A DNA stretch of 64,000 nucleotides from Xanthocytophaga agilis (GTDB taxonomy: Bacteria > Bacteroidota > Bacteroidia > Cytophagales > 172606-1): assembly GCF_030068605.1 (NCBI RefSeq), contig NZ_JASJOU010000003.1:1-64000 (forward strand). The letters are read 5' to 3'. Under the pieces are notes generated by a model, which saw only the letters and a list, made by a program, of their open reading frames with translations, was not told the DNA's origin and ran no database searches. This document shows positions 18,284 to 27,661 of the stretch, piece by piece; position 1 is the first letter of the stretch; each line of letters opens with the position of its first letter. Both the position numbers and the translations under genes were made by a program.

Positions 18284-20653
18284 ATGCGAATTTTCATTTA
18301 TAGCATAGTAGTCTGGATATTTCAATTCTTTTTATTACCGATAAGCAATGCCCAAAATAGTCTAAAACTTCAGAATGATTCAGTAACCTATAACCTGAAC
18401 CCTTATCTGAAAATGCTGAAAGACAAAAACCGATCGCTCAGCATTACTCAGATACAATCTCCTGTTTTCCAAAACAGGTTTATAGCTCATCCTAATTATA
18501 GTCTGGGTTTCAGCCAGGCAGGTTACTGGCTACGGTTTACTATTCTGTCTCCTCCTGATAAAAACTGGATTCTTTCCATACACAATCCATTGCTGGTTCA
18601 TGCTAAATTGTATATTCCTCAGAGAGATTCCGGATTTCAGGTACAAGAGTGGGGATCACAAACCACGAAACTCTACTCCTATAAGTATCCTATATTTAGC
18701 ATAAAGCCACAATCGGCTACTCCTCAAACCTATTATCTGTATGTATGGGGAGATGGCCCTTTGGATCTGCCTGTTCTCATTGAATCCGAAACCTTTTTTC
18801 AGAAAAAAGATCATATTGAACAGTTTTGGCAGGGAATCTTTTATGGGATTCTGTTTGTGATGGCTGTTTATAACTTCATTTTGTATGTCTTCCTCAGAGA
18901 CCTTAGTTATCTTTATTATGTATTATATCTGATTCTGATTGCATTCTTTTTACTTTCTCTCAGTGGATATGGAAACGAATGGTTATGGTCATCTCCCAGT
19001 TGGTGGTCGGACAGAGCTGTTTTTATAACGGGAAGTTTAACAGCCATCATGATTGTTATCTTTTGTCTGCAATTTCTCCACTTACGCAAAACTTTGCCCG
19101 CCTGGTATAAGATAGGCCGTTATTTTATTATTGTAACTGTAGTTGAGGTAATACTGGGAGCATTCTTATTAGATCTGTCTCTCAACATGCTTTTACTCAC
19201 AATCACAGCAGCCATCTTTGTTATCATTATTTTAAGTATTTCGATCAAATCATACCAAAATGGAAACCTTTCAGCAGGTTATCTTTTACTAGCCTGGACA
19301 GTAATGTTGATCAGTGTGGGGATTGCTGTATTGAATGCATTTGGGCTCATACCCAGCAACACATTTACACTGAAAAGTTTGCAGATAGGTTCGGTTACAG
19401 ATGTCATCCTGATATCACTGGCACTTGTTGACAGAATTCATAGTATCCAGATGCAGAAGATTCAGATAGAGCAGGAAAAAAATAATGCAGAGCACAATCA
19501 GAAAGTAAAAGAGGAAATATTGGCTACTATGAGTCATGAAATACGTACTCCTTTGAATGCAGTGATAGGTTTTGCTAAACTTCTGGAAAAGACAAATACA
19601 ACCCAAACTCAATCGGATTATATACGACATATTCATGAATCAGCAGAAAATCTGCTTGTACTTATAAATGATATACTGGATCTGTCTAAAATCAATGCAG
19701 GCAAAGTTACGTTTGAACAGGTAGAGATCAATCTGCAGGAATGTGTCCGGCATCTGTTTGAAACCCTACAGTTTCAGGTGACAGAAAAAAAGCTGGAAAT
19801 GATTGCAGACATACAGGAAGATGTACCAACTCTGTTTCTGGGTGATCCTGTACGACTTAATCAGATTCTACTTAACCTGTTAAGTAATGCAGTCAAATTT
19901 ACCCCAAAGGGGAGTGTTACACTTCGAATTCGGACATTGAAACTCGAGAAGCAACAGATAGCCTTGCTCTTCGAAGTAGAAGATACAGGTATTGGTATTC
20001 CGGCAAACAGGCTTTCAAGTATTTTTGAAGGCTTTACACAAGCTTCAGACCAGACCACCCGAATGTATGGTGGTACAGGGCTGGGCTTAGCGATTGTGAA
20101 ACAACTGGTTGAAATGCAGGGAGGAAACATTGCTGTAAAAAGCCAGTTAGGTGTAGGTTCTGTATTTTCGGTGGCTCTTCCTTTCTACCGGGTGTATTCG
20201 GTAGCAGAGAAAAATGAAACAGTACCTGCATCCTTTCCTCAAACACCTCTTGTACTATTAATTATAGACGACAATCCGCTTAACAGGCTAATTGCACAAA
20301 GTACGGTTCATAACGCCTCCTCCAATGCCAAAGCAGAACTCGCAGGCAGTGGTCAGGAAGGCATTGAATTACTACAAAAAACGGAATATCACGCCGTATT
20401 GATAGACCTCCAGATGCCTGACATGGATGGCTATGAAGTAGCCCGTCATATTCGTACACATCTCCCTGATAAACAACACATACCGCTCATTGCCATGACA
20501 GCCAGTCTGGATGATAGAGATCATGAACAGGCACTGGCAGCTGGCATGCATGACATTGTGACAAAACCCTTTGAGGCTGGTGTATTATTTAAAAAAATCT
20601 TTAAATTGCGCGCCAATTTGCAAAATCCAGGCAATGAACCAAACCAAAAGTAG
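18284..20653 (+). CDS. 7TMR-DISM hybrid sensor histidine kinase
   Basis: A 789-aa membrane signalling protein. Order: signal peptide (1-23), a periplasmic 7TMR-DISMED2-type sensing domain (about 40-170, with the GYWLRFTI element), seven membrane helices (about 180-390), a short coiled coil, HisKA with phospho-acceptor His418 (ATMSHEIRTPLNAV), HATPase_c (NLLSNAVKFTPKG, DTGIGIP, GGTGLGLAIV), and a C-terminal receiver with Asp708 (IDLQMPDMDG) and the conserved TKPF Lys. Its family senses extracellular small molecules, often carbohydrates. No partner regulator or output domain is adjacent, so the phosphorelay target is elsewhere. Confidence 0.92.
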   Translation: MRIFIYSIVVWIFQFFLLPISNAQNSLKLQNDSVTYNLNPYLKMLKDKNRSLSITQIQSPVFQNRFIAHPNYSLGFSQAGYWLRFTILSPPDKNWILSIHNPLLVHAKLYIPQRDSGFQVQEWGSQTTKLYSYKYPIFSIKPQSATPQTYYLYVWGDGPLDLPVLIESETFFQKKDHIEQFWQGIFYGILFVMAVYNFILYVFLRDLSYLYYVLYLILIAFFLLSLSGYGNEWLWSSPSWWSDRAVFITGSLTAIMIVIFCLQFLHLRKTLPAWYKIGRYFIIVTVVEVILGAFLLDLSLNMLLLTITAAIFVIIILSISIKSYQNGNLSAGYLLLAWTVMLISVGIAVLNAFGLIPSNTFTLKSLQIGSVTDVILISLALVDRIHSIQMQKIQIEQEKNNAEHNQKVKEEILATMSHEIRTPLNAVIGFAKLLEKTNTTQTQSDYIRHIHESAENLLVLINDILDLSKINAGKVTFEQVEINLQECVRHLFETLQFQVTEKKLEMIADIQEDVPTLFLGDPVRLNQILLNLLSNAVKFTPKGSVTLRIRTLKLEKQQIALLFEVEDTGIGIPANRLSSIFEGFTQASDQTTRMYGGTGLGLAIVKQLVEMQGGNIAVKSQLGVGSVFSVALPFYRVYSVAEKNETVPASFPQTPLVLLIIDDNPLNRLIAQSTVHNASSNAKAELAGSGQEGIELLQKTEYHAVLIDLQMPDMDGYEVARHIRTHLPDKQHIPLIAMTASLDDRDHEQALAAGMHDIVTKPFEAGVLFKKIFKLRANLQNPGNEPNQK

Positions 20654-20850
20654 GGTATTTGCGTTAAAGTAAAAGTTTTTTCAAACTACACATTGCTCCT
20701 TTATATAAAGTGGAAACGGAAGGTTGGTCAGTCATCTACAGATTGACGAGTTGATGTATTTTTATGCATTACTTATTAACCTAATGGCATTATTTTTTAG
20801 GGAACAATCTTTTACTTTTTGAACTTGTAATTATCTAAATTATACTTAGA

Positions 20851-21306
20851 ATGGACAACTTAGAACTGAAGAGAAAATTATTTGAAGCTTGCATTGATAC
20901 ACAGAAGGAAATAGTAAAAACGGCAAAGGAAGCCATGCTGGAAGCTCAGGAAAATGCAAACAGTGAAGAAGGTAGCCCTGAGGAAATGACAGAGTCATAT
21001 CGGGAACAAATGCACCAGACCAGAGATATGTATGCTATCAAATGGCGTAATTCTCAAAATGATCTGGAACTGCTTGAAAGTGTTCCAGCCTATGATCTCA
21101 AATCTGTAATTGAACAAGGATCTGTTGTCAAAACCTCTGCTCAACATTTTTTTATTGCAATCGGCATGAATAAAGTGGTGCTGGATGGTGAAACTTTTTT
21201 CCCTATCTCTATCTCTGCTCCGATTTTTCAAGCTATGGTAGGTATGAAAAAAGGGGATACATTTCATTTCCGGGACAGAAAATATGAGATTAAGGACGTT
21301 TTTTAA
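20851..21306 (+). CDS. GreA/GreB-like transcription factor homologue
   Basis: A 151-aa protein. Residues 1-80 are a charged helical region suited to an antiparallel coiled coil (KRKLFEACIDTQKEIVKTAKEAMLEAQENA), and residues 90-151 look like the FKBP-like GreA/B C-terminal domain (GSVVKTSAQHFFIAIG, then ISISAPIFQAMVGMKKGDTF). Gre factors insert the coiled coil into the RNA polymerase secondary channel to rescue backtracked complexes. The coiled coil here is shorter or less regular than GreA's, so a Gre-like regulator is also possible. Confidence 0.6.
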   Translation: MDNLELKRKLFEACIDTQKEIVKTAKEAMLEAQENANSEEGSPEEMTESYREQMHQTRDMYAIKWRNSQNDLELLESVPAYDLKSVIEQGSVVKTSAQHFFIAIGMNKVVLDGETFFPISISAPIFQAMVGMKKGDTFHFRDRKYEIKDVF

Positions 21307-21352
21307 TAGATACGTATCAAACAAACTTTTACTCTTCGCTTCGACGATTTTG

Positions 21353-21375
21353 GCCACTATTCACTCTATAGTGGC
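21353..21375 (+). terminator. terminator of the Gre-like gene
   Basis: GCCACTAT (21353-21360), 7-nt loop, ATAGTGGC (21368-21375), followed by TTTTTTATT. A classic intrinsic terminator 47 bp after the stop codon. Confidence 0.85.
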
Positions 21376-21534
21376 TTTTTTATTGATAGGGTATGCAGGC
21401 TGGCCATTTGAAAAATGATTACAACAGGGAGCATACCCTAAAATAGTGAACAAACTGGTCTTATCCTCTGTTTACACAGGATCAACTTTTTATTAAGATC
21501 TGCACAGAATAGCCAATTACCGGGTAAAAGTTTT

Positions 21535-21542
21535 TACCTTTG
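21535..21542 (+). promoter_or_regulatory. candidate -7 element of the deoxyhypusine-synthase-like gene
   Basis: TACCTTTG, a perfect TAnnTTTG box 43 bp upstream of the ATG. No clear TTG at -33. Confidence 0.45.
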
Positions 21543-21585
21543 CGCAAAATTTCATTATTCATCTCAAAAAATAGAATATCAATCC

Positions 21586-22557
21586 ATGAAAGGACCTATT
21601 TCTCAGTTTATAGAAAAGAATTACCTGCACTTTAATGCAGCAGCTCTGGTAGATGCAGCAAAAGGATACGAAACGCATTTGCTGGACAATGGTAAGATGA
21701 TGATTACCCTGGCAGGTGCCATGAGTACTGCAGAACTGGGCATTTCGCTGGCTGAAATGATTCGTCAGGATAAAGTGCATATTATTTCCTGTACAGGTGC
21801 CAACCTGGAAGAGGATCTGATGAACCTGGTAGCACACAATTCATACAAACGGGTACCTCATTATCGTGACCTAAGCCCTCAGGATGAATGGGATCTGCTT
21901 GAAAATCATTACAACCGTGTAACAGATACGTGTATTCCGGAAGAAGAGGCATTCCGTAAGTTACAGAAACACCTGATCGGTATCTGGAGTAAAGCGGAAC
22001 AAAGTGGAGAACGCTATTTCCCACACGAATACATGTATCAGATTCTGAATTCAGGTGAACTGGAACAATACTATGAAATTGATCCTAAAAACTCCTGGAT
22101 GCTGGCAGCTGCTGAGAAAAATCTACCGATTGTAGTACCAGGCTGGGAAGATTCTACTATGGGTAACATCTTTGCTTCCTATTGTATCAAGGGAACACTG
22201 AAGCCTTCAACCATGAAGTCAGGTATCGAATACATGACTTTCCTGGCTGACTGGTATACTAAAAATTGTGAAGGAAAAGGCATTGGTTTCTTCCAGATTG
22301 GTGGAGGTATTGCAGGTGACTTCCCTATCTGTGTAGTACCAATGTTGTATCAGGATATGGAAATGCATGATGTTCCTTTCTGGTCATACTTCTGCCAGAT
22401 TTCTGACTCTACTACATCCTATGGCTCCTACTCAGGCGCTGTGCCTAATGAGAAAATTACCTGGGGTAAACTGGATATTACTACACCTAAGTTTATTGTA
22501 GAATCAGATGCGACTATTGTAGCACCGTTGATGTTTGCCTATATATTAGGCCAGTAA
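21586..22557 (+). CDS. deoxyhypusine synthase family protein
   Basis: A 323-aa homologue of deoxyhypusine synthase. It has the NAD-binding segments expected of the family (LAGAMSTAELGISLAEMI, ISCTGANLEEDLMNLVAH, GFFQIGGGIAGDFP). It keeps the C-terminal NEKITWGK, whose Lys295 corresponds to the eukaryotic enzyme-intermediate Lys. Bacteria lack eIF5A, so bacterial members are thought to act on polyamines (for example as homospermidine synthase), moving an aminobutyl group from spermidine to putrescine or another amine. It is a single-gene unit with its own terminator. Confidence 0.85.
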   Translation: MKGPISQFIEKNYLHFNAAALVDAAKGYETHLLDNGKMMITLAGAMSTAELGISLAEMIRQDKVHIISCTGANLEEDLMNLVAHNSYKRVPHYRDLSPQDEWDLLENHYNRVTDTCIPEEEAFRKLQKHLIGIWSKAEQSGERYFPHEYMYQILNSGELEQYYEIDPKNSWMLAAAEKNLPIVVPGWEDSTMGNIFASYCIKGTLKPSTMKSGIEYMTFLADWYTKNCEGKGIGFFQIGGGIAGDFPICVVPMLYQDMEMHDVPFWSYFCQISDSTTSYGSYSGAVPNEKITWGKLDITTPKFIVESDATIVAPLMFAYILGQ

Positions 22558-22579
22558 AATCTGGACAATACTCATACCT

Positions 22580-22604
22580 AAGCCGATGCATCCTGTATCG
22601 GCTT
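22580..22604 (+). terminator. terminator of the deoxyhypusine-synthase-like gene
   Basis: AAGCCGAT (22580-22587), 9-nt loop, ATCGGCTT (22597-22604), then TTTTT. It lies 22 bp after the stop codon. Confidence 0.8.
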
Positions 22605-22627
22605 TTTTTGTTTATGCAGGCAGGAAA

Positions 22628-23278
22628 TCAGGCTGCTTGTAGGTTAAAACAAGTGATCGTCTCACCATAAGGCAAAGGTATAGTAGCACTGAAGGTGCAA
22701 ACACCCTCTTTTTGTACGTGGATACATGCAGTATGCTTATATATTGATATAGCCACCACTGTATTTTCTGAAAGAGTGGTAATTGTAGCAGGTTCTTCGT
22801 TTATAACAAGACTCTCTTTCACTACATGTTCTAACTCTTCCAATTTCAAGATAGTTTGTTTTATAGCCTGCATACGCACTTGTACTTCAGCCTGTTTGAT
22901 CTCTTTGAGGATCAATTTGGCAGGATTATCTTTCCTCTTGCGTTTAGAAACCACACTCAGTCTCCAACGATTGGCATGCCAGCGTCCTCTAGCCTTATCT
23001 ATTTCCTTCTGTAGTCGCTTCAGTGTACGTTTTTTGTACTTTTCGGGTTTGTCTTCTGCTTGAAACACTACTTCCCGTTCCTTCAACTCAGCCAGATAGC
23101 TATCCAGAAACTGCTGACGTGCCTGGTATTTCACTTCATCCACAGCAATTTTAGCGATACGCTTCTTCATCAAATGAATTTCTTTATCCAGACGGATATC
23201 ATAATCAACCAAATCATAATAAGCATATCGATGTTCCTGAGTAGTGGTATTCATAGCAGTTTGACGATGAGTTTTCAT
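22628..23278 (-). CDS. basic coiled-coil protein of unknown function
   Basis: A 216-aa protein with no recognised family. Residues 20-160 are highly charged and helical, with strongly basic stretches (KYKKRTLKRLQKEIDKARGR and SVVSKRKRKD), suggesting a coiled coil that may bind nucleic acid or ribosomes. Residues 165-216 look like a small beta domain (ITTLSENTVVAISIYKHTACIHV, then CTFSATIPLPYGE). There is no signal peptide. An alternative start is Met9. It stands alone, converging on the deoxyhypusine-synthase-like gene. Confidence 0.55.
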   Translation of the reverse strand: MKTHRQTAMNTTTQEHRYAYYDLVDYDIRLDKEIHLMKKRIAKIAVDEVKYQARQQFLDSYLAELKEREVVFQAEDKPEKYKKRTLKRLQKEIDKARGRWHANRWRLSVVSKRKRKDNPAKLILKEIKQAEVQVRMQAIKQTILKLEELEHVVKESLVINEEPATITTLSENTVVAISIYKHTACIHVQKEGVCTFSATIPLPYGETITCFNLQAA

Positions 23279-23370
23279 ACCTTAAAAATACGAAATTCCC
23301 AAGCTTCCTCCAAAGATATCAAAACTACGCTCAGAACTCATTATCAAATAGTTACACTATAAAACAAAAA

Positions 23371-23397
23371 AAATCCTCTTTTACTAAAAGAGGATTT
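23371..23397. terminator. terminator of the TonB receptor gene
   Basis: AAATCCTCTTTT (23371-23382), loop ACT, AAAAGAGGATTT (23386-23397). A perfect 12-bp stem with A/T flanks, 31 bp past the receptor stop. Confidence 0.85.
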
Positions 23398-23427
23398 AAT
23401 AGTATAGACAAATCGAGACTCAAAAAA

Positions 23428-26400
23428 TTAAAAACCATAGCGGATACCAAGCTGAACCTGGAATGGATCTCCGGAAGGCGTTAACACACCTGGAGAGTTT
23501 ACTCTATAGTTATATCGCTTAGCCGTTTGATCAAATCCTGGTACAGCAGGTGCAGTATCCGTTTTAGGAATACCTAATGCATATAAGCTTTGAGAACCAA
23601 GTGACTTATTGGTACCTTTGTTTCTATTCAGCATGTTCATTACGTTAAAGATATCACCAGATATCTGAAGGTTGTGGCCTTTACCGAAGTTTATTCGCTT
23701 CATAATCCGTAAGTCTACTGTTCCATAGAAACCGTTGATACCACCATTTCTTTCTGCAATCTTTCCAGTGTATTTATTGATGTAATCTTTAATACTCTGG
23801 CTTGCATTAGGATTATCAATGATGGCCTGTAAGCCATTTCTCACATTTTCGGGAACCTCTGTACTATTTCTGTCAAAGATATAGGCAAGATCATTTGTAG
23901 CTACAAAGTCTGCATTGGTATTAGCACCAGACAATAAGCTATAGCGTGTACCACCAATACCTGAATAACGTATACCTACCACAAATCCATAAAAGGTTGG
24001 AGAAGAACCGTAAATTACCACCTTATTGCGGAACTGGTTATCAGAATAGGTCATTTTGCTCAGATCACGTGGATCATCTTTTACGGGCAGAGATAAAGTT
24101 GCCGTGTTGGCTACGTTACCGTTGTAAGAGGTATTGTCTTTGGTATCATTCCATGTATAGCTCACTGAAATTTCACCATCTCTAAAATACTGATATGTAC
24201 CATCAAGCACTACAGCAAACTGATTTACTTTACCTTGGCTAGTCAGTTCCAGCACACGTCCCAATCTTTCAGAAATACGGCCTTTGGTCCAGTCTCCGTT
24301 ACCACTTGAAGGCATACTGGTTAATGGTACAAATACACCACGGTTATCTTCATTAGCCAGTGTGAAGAAAGGTGTCTTAGACATGTTTCTGTCTACATAC
24401 ATGTAGTTATTCCGACCCAGTGTAGCATATCCTGTTACACTCACTTTCAATTTATCCGTTACATAACGGGTATAGGAGATGTTTCCTTTGTATACAACAG
24501 GCACTTTACTATCCGAACCATTCATGTTGATGGTTGGAATCTGAAGGTTATTCAATGTAGGAATGCTGTTGTAATTATTGCGGTAAGCGATAAAATCCGG
24601 AGTAGGAACATTTGGATTTCGTACATCTACCGTACCGTAATGTCTTCCGTCAAAGGTCAGGTTGTTAATAACCATATAGTTGTTAATGTCTGAAGCAAAA
24701 ACACCTGCCCCTAAACGGATAAAGTCTCTGTTACGATCGTTTACATTCCAGTTAAACTGCACACGAGGCTGTACAATAAATGATTTTAGTTTATTGTCTG
24801 TACGCAAGCCCAGATCTTCCAGCACAGCCTGATTCAATGGAGCCGAAGGATAATGCGCATAATCCATACGTAAACCAGCTGTTACATCCAGACCTTTGGT
24901 TAATCGTGTTTTCATTTGTCCGTAAAGACCCACGTTATAGGTATTGCCAACTACAGTAGGATCATCTACCAGAGGAACCTCACGGAAATAACGATAAGGT
25001 CTTAGGTTCTCAAAGTTCTGCATGGCAGTACCATTGGCATCATTGGTATAATGGAAACGGCCATTTACTTCACTTCCATACAATGAACGGGCTCTGGTAT
25101 ACATTACATCCACACCAAAAGTATATTCAGCCTTATTGGTATTATAATACAGGTTATCGATCAGTTGTACTACATTATTGGTAAAACGTTCCTGTGCAAA
25201 ACGGTGACCGCCAATCTGAATGGAAGTAGATTTGGTAGAACCATCAATAGGAGATGTTACGTTTTCGACAATCGCTCTCGGAATGTTTTTGGATGGCAAC
25301 TGATCACCGGGAGAACTATTCTGATGGGTATACAAATGTTGTACTTTCAGTTCATTTGTCAAACGAGGACTTATAGAACTACGCAATGTTGCCAAAAGAC
25401 TATTGTCAACGTTATAATCATTACCTGTTGATTCATACAGGTTTATGGCTGTGTTATCTACTAATCCCAATTTATTGACATCACTGGTAAAGTTATTTCG
25501 GATTGTCAGCAGGTTTCGGTTATTGATCTGCCAATCCAAACGAAGAAAGCCAGCATCTGAATTACGTTGTTTATCAAATGATCCATACTGGCGTGTATCA
25601 GCCACACCATACTTGGCACGGGCAATTTGTATAAATCTGTCTAGCGTATCTTTTCGGATGTTGAACCGGCTTTCATCAGAAGGAGATTGAATATCTGCAA
25701 TTACCAGTGACCGCTGATCCAATTGATGGTCCCATACTACAAAGAAATGCAACTTATCCTTAATGATCGGACCACTCAGTGAGAAACCATACTGATTGGT
25801 TGAATAGTTATTATTACGCACATTACCCCGGATATCATAACGGCTTGCCAGCCAGTTGGCGCGTGTATACAGGAACACACTTCCACTCAATGTATTGGTT
25901 CCCGATTTAGTTACCGCACTTACAACACCCCCTCCATTACGGCCATAGGTAACATCATACTGGTTAGTTACTACTTTAAATTCTCTGACAGCTTCGATAG
26001 AAATAGAATAAGGAGAACCGCTGCGACTTGTTGTAGCACCAGCAGAAGTCGGGTTCTTAGAGTTCATCCCATCAATAGTATAGCCTGTAGAAGATCCCAA
26101 CTGTCCGGAAATATTTCCGCCTCTGCTCAATGGTGATAAATCTGTTAATGAAGCAAAGCTACGTCCGTTTACAGGCATTCGGGTGATGTTTTTGGAAGTG
26201 ATAGCGGTAGAGGCTCCCAGATCTTCCGTTTTGTTTTTCAATCCGGAATCTGTGATTTCTATAGCATCCAGCATTTGAGCATCTTCCTGCATGTTTACAT
26301 TAATCCTTAGAGCATCACCCTGATTCAGAAATAAATTATTTTTCTGATGTTGACTATATCCTACGAAGGTTACAGTAACAGTATAAGGTCCACCCAATGG

Positions 26401-26631
26401 AAGTTGTTTGAATACATATTCTCCTTGTGCACTAGTAGTGGTGGCAGTAGTAAATCCGGTAGATGCATTTCTAACCTGAACAGTAGCACCCGGAAGTGGG
26501 CTTTTCTGATTGTCCAGAATTATACCTGTAATAGAGGCTTGTGTCGTTTGAGCATTTACACTAAAAGTAGTAAAGCCATAGGACAACAAAAACAAAAGAA
26601 GTAATACAATAGACCTTGTATTGTTTTTCAT
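23428..26631 (-). CDS. TonB-dependent receptor, Oar-like
   Basis: A 1067-aa outer-membrane receptor, read from the Met at 26631 (MKNNTRSIVLLLLFLLSYGF signal peptide); a 13-residue upstream extension is rejected. Residues 30-115 form a carboxypeptidase-regulatory-like beta-sandwich (ASITGIILDNQKSPLPGATV). Next come a plug domain (ITRMPVNGRSFASLTDLSPL, then GYTIDGMN) and a large 22-strand-type barrel ending in QVQLGIRYGF with terminal Phe. It resembles the Oar-like receptors rather than SusC, since no SusD partner is adjacent. The cargo is unknown; such proteins import large ligands using TonB energy. Confidence 0.9.
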   Translation of the reverse strand: MKNNTRSIVLLLLFLLSYGFTTFSVNAQTTQASITGIILDNQKSPLPGATVQVRNASTGFTTATTTSAQGEYVFKQLPLGGPYTVTVTFVGYSQHQKNNLFLNQGDALRINVNMQEDAQMLDAIEITDSGLKNKTEDLGASTAITSKNITRMPVNGRSFASLTDLSPLSRGGNISGQLGSSTGYTIDGMNSKNPTSAGATTSRSGSPYSISIEAVREFKVVTNQYDVTYGRNGGGVVSAVTKSGTNTLSGSVFLYTRANWLASRYDIRGNVRNNNYSTNQYGFSLSGPIIKDKLHFFVVWDHQLDQRSLVIADIQSPSDESRFNIRKDTLDRFIQIARAKYGVADTRQYGSFDKQRNSDAGFLRLDWQINNRNLLTIRNNFTSDVNKLGLVDNTAINLYESTGNDYNVDNSLLATLRSSISPRLTNELKVQHLYTHQNSSPGDQLPSKNIPRAIVENVTSPIDGSTKSTSIQIGGHRFAQERFTNNVVQLIDNLYYNTNKAEYTFGVDVMYTRARSLYGSEVNGRFHYTNDANGTAMQNFENLRPYRYFREVPLVDDPTVVGNTYNVGLYGQMKTRLTKGLDVTAGLRMDYAHYPSAPLNQAVLEDLGLRTDNKLKSFIVQPRVQFNWNVNDRNRDFIRLGAGVFASDINNYMVINNLTFDGRHYGTVDVRNPNVPTPDFIAYRNNYNSIPTLNNLQIPTINMNGSDSKVPVVYKGNISYTRYVTDKLKVSVTGYATLGRNNYMYVDRNMSKTPFFTLANEDNRGVFVPLTSMPSSGNGDWTKGRISERLGRVLELTSQGKVNQFAVVLDGTYQYFRDGEISVSYTWNDTKDNTSYNGNVANTATLSLPVKDDPRDLSKMTYSDNQFRNKVVIYGSSPTFYGFVVGIRYSGIGGTRYSLLSGANTNADFVATNDLAYIFDRNSTEVPENVRNGLQAIIDNPNASQSIKDYINKYTGKIAERNGGINGFYGTVDLRIMKRINFGKGHNLQISGDIFNVMNMLNRNKGTNKSLGSQSLYALGIPKTDTAPAVPGFDQTAKRYNYRVNSPGVLTPSGDPFQVQLGIRYGF

Positions 26632-26955
26632 TTGATGAAATAGTTTGTAAGGGTTTGTTTTTGAAGCCACAAAATTGAGAAATTCAAACCAGCAAGGGAT
26701 TAACGGATTGTTAATAAGGTATTATAAAATTACAATCCCTCAGGCCTTTAAACAGGATCTGATTCCAACCAGGACTTCAGGGATAAAAAGAGGATTTGCA
26801 CACTAAAAACAAGGCTGATTGTATCAGATGATACTAGTGTGGATGCTTTAAAAGAAAAGAAAGTACAGGTAGGAATAGTTACCTTATTCTACAGTTTGGT
26901 AACATTAACTTTACGTCTGTAAATTATTCATTATCGAAATGTTAATGGCATAAAA
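26632..26955. other. intergenic region upstream of the TonB receptor gene
   Basis: About 320 bp, AT-rich, with no open frame of note. It should hold the receptor promoter on minus. I did not find a clear TAnnTTTG box on that strand. Confidence 0.4.
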
Positions 26956-26982
26956 AAAGACCTCCCGGATCGAGAGGTCTTT
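26956..26982. terminator. terminator of the sugar-oxidation operon
   Basis: AAAGACCTC (26956-26964), 9-nt loop, GAGGTCTTT (26974-26982), with an A-run before it that reads as a T-run on minus. It ends the DUF1080/GMC unit. Confidence 0.8.
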
Positions 26983-27005
26983 GTGTATTCGTTAGCAGAG
27001 TAAAA

Positions 27006-27623
27006 CTACAGTGTTCGGATCTTGATATTGCGCCATTTTACTTTGATACCACCCCCATCATGAATCTGAAGGGCAATGATTCCATTGGCAGCACCAATTT
27101 TATCATCTGAGAACGTAATCATTTCCTGGCCATTCACCCAGGTAGTTACCTGTCCACCAGACACTTTTATTTTCATGGTGTTCCACTCTCCCATTTTCAG
27201 TGCCTTGTCTTTGTCGTCTGTCGGCTTAATTAACCAGCCCCGGCCATACGACTCATAAATACCACCCGTCCAGTGTCCGGGAGGTGCTACCTCAGCCTGC
27301 CAGCCAGTAATTTTGGTACCTTCAAGACTGGAATGAAAGAACACACCACTGTTTCCATTGGCTTCCTGTTTAAACTCCAGTGTCAGTTCAAAATCCTTAT
27401 AGGACTGATCTGTGCCCAGATAGCCATATCCTTTGTCTGGCCCACTTTCACAGATTAACTCGCCTTTTTCGACATACCATTTTTCGGTACCATATACTTT
27501 CCATCCCTTCAGATCTTTCCCATTAAACAAGGATGTCCATTTTTCTTTTTTGGATTGTTGTGAGTACGCGACAAGACCAATCAATAGTCCGGCGACAAGG
27601 AAAGCGAATTTTAAACGCTGCAT
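27006..27623 (-). CDS. DUF1080 secreted 3-keto-glycoside hydrolase-like protein
   Basis: A 205-aa secreted protein. A signal peptide (LKFAFLVAGLLIGLVAYSQ) is followed by one concanavalin-like jelly-roll domain with the DUF1080 hallmarks WTSLFNGKDLKGWKVYG and NSGVFFHSSLEG, then GEWNTMKIKVSGG. The Pfam family PF06439 was renamed 3-keto-disaccharide hydrolase after members shown to cleave 3-oxo-glucosides. It is the third gene of a unit with a GMC oxidoreductase and its small partner, which fits a pathway that oxidises a sugar at C3 and then cleaves the keto-glycoside. Confidence 0.85.
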   Translation of the reverse strand: MQRLKFAFLVAGLLIGLVAYSQQSKKEKWTSLFNGKDLKGWKVYGTEKWYVEKGELICESGPDKGYGYLGTDQSYKDFELTLEFKQEANGNSGVFFHSSLEGTKITGWQAEVAPPGHWTGGIYESYGRGWLIKPTDDKDKALKMGEWNTMKIKVSGGQVTTWVNGQEMITFSDDKIGAANGIIALQIHDGGGIKVKWRNIKIRTL

Positions 27624-27661
27624 AGAAATAAAATAAGGGTAAGGTTGTGATTATTGTTTGC

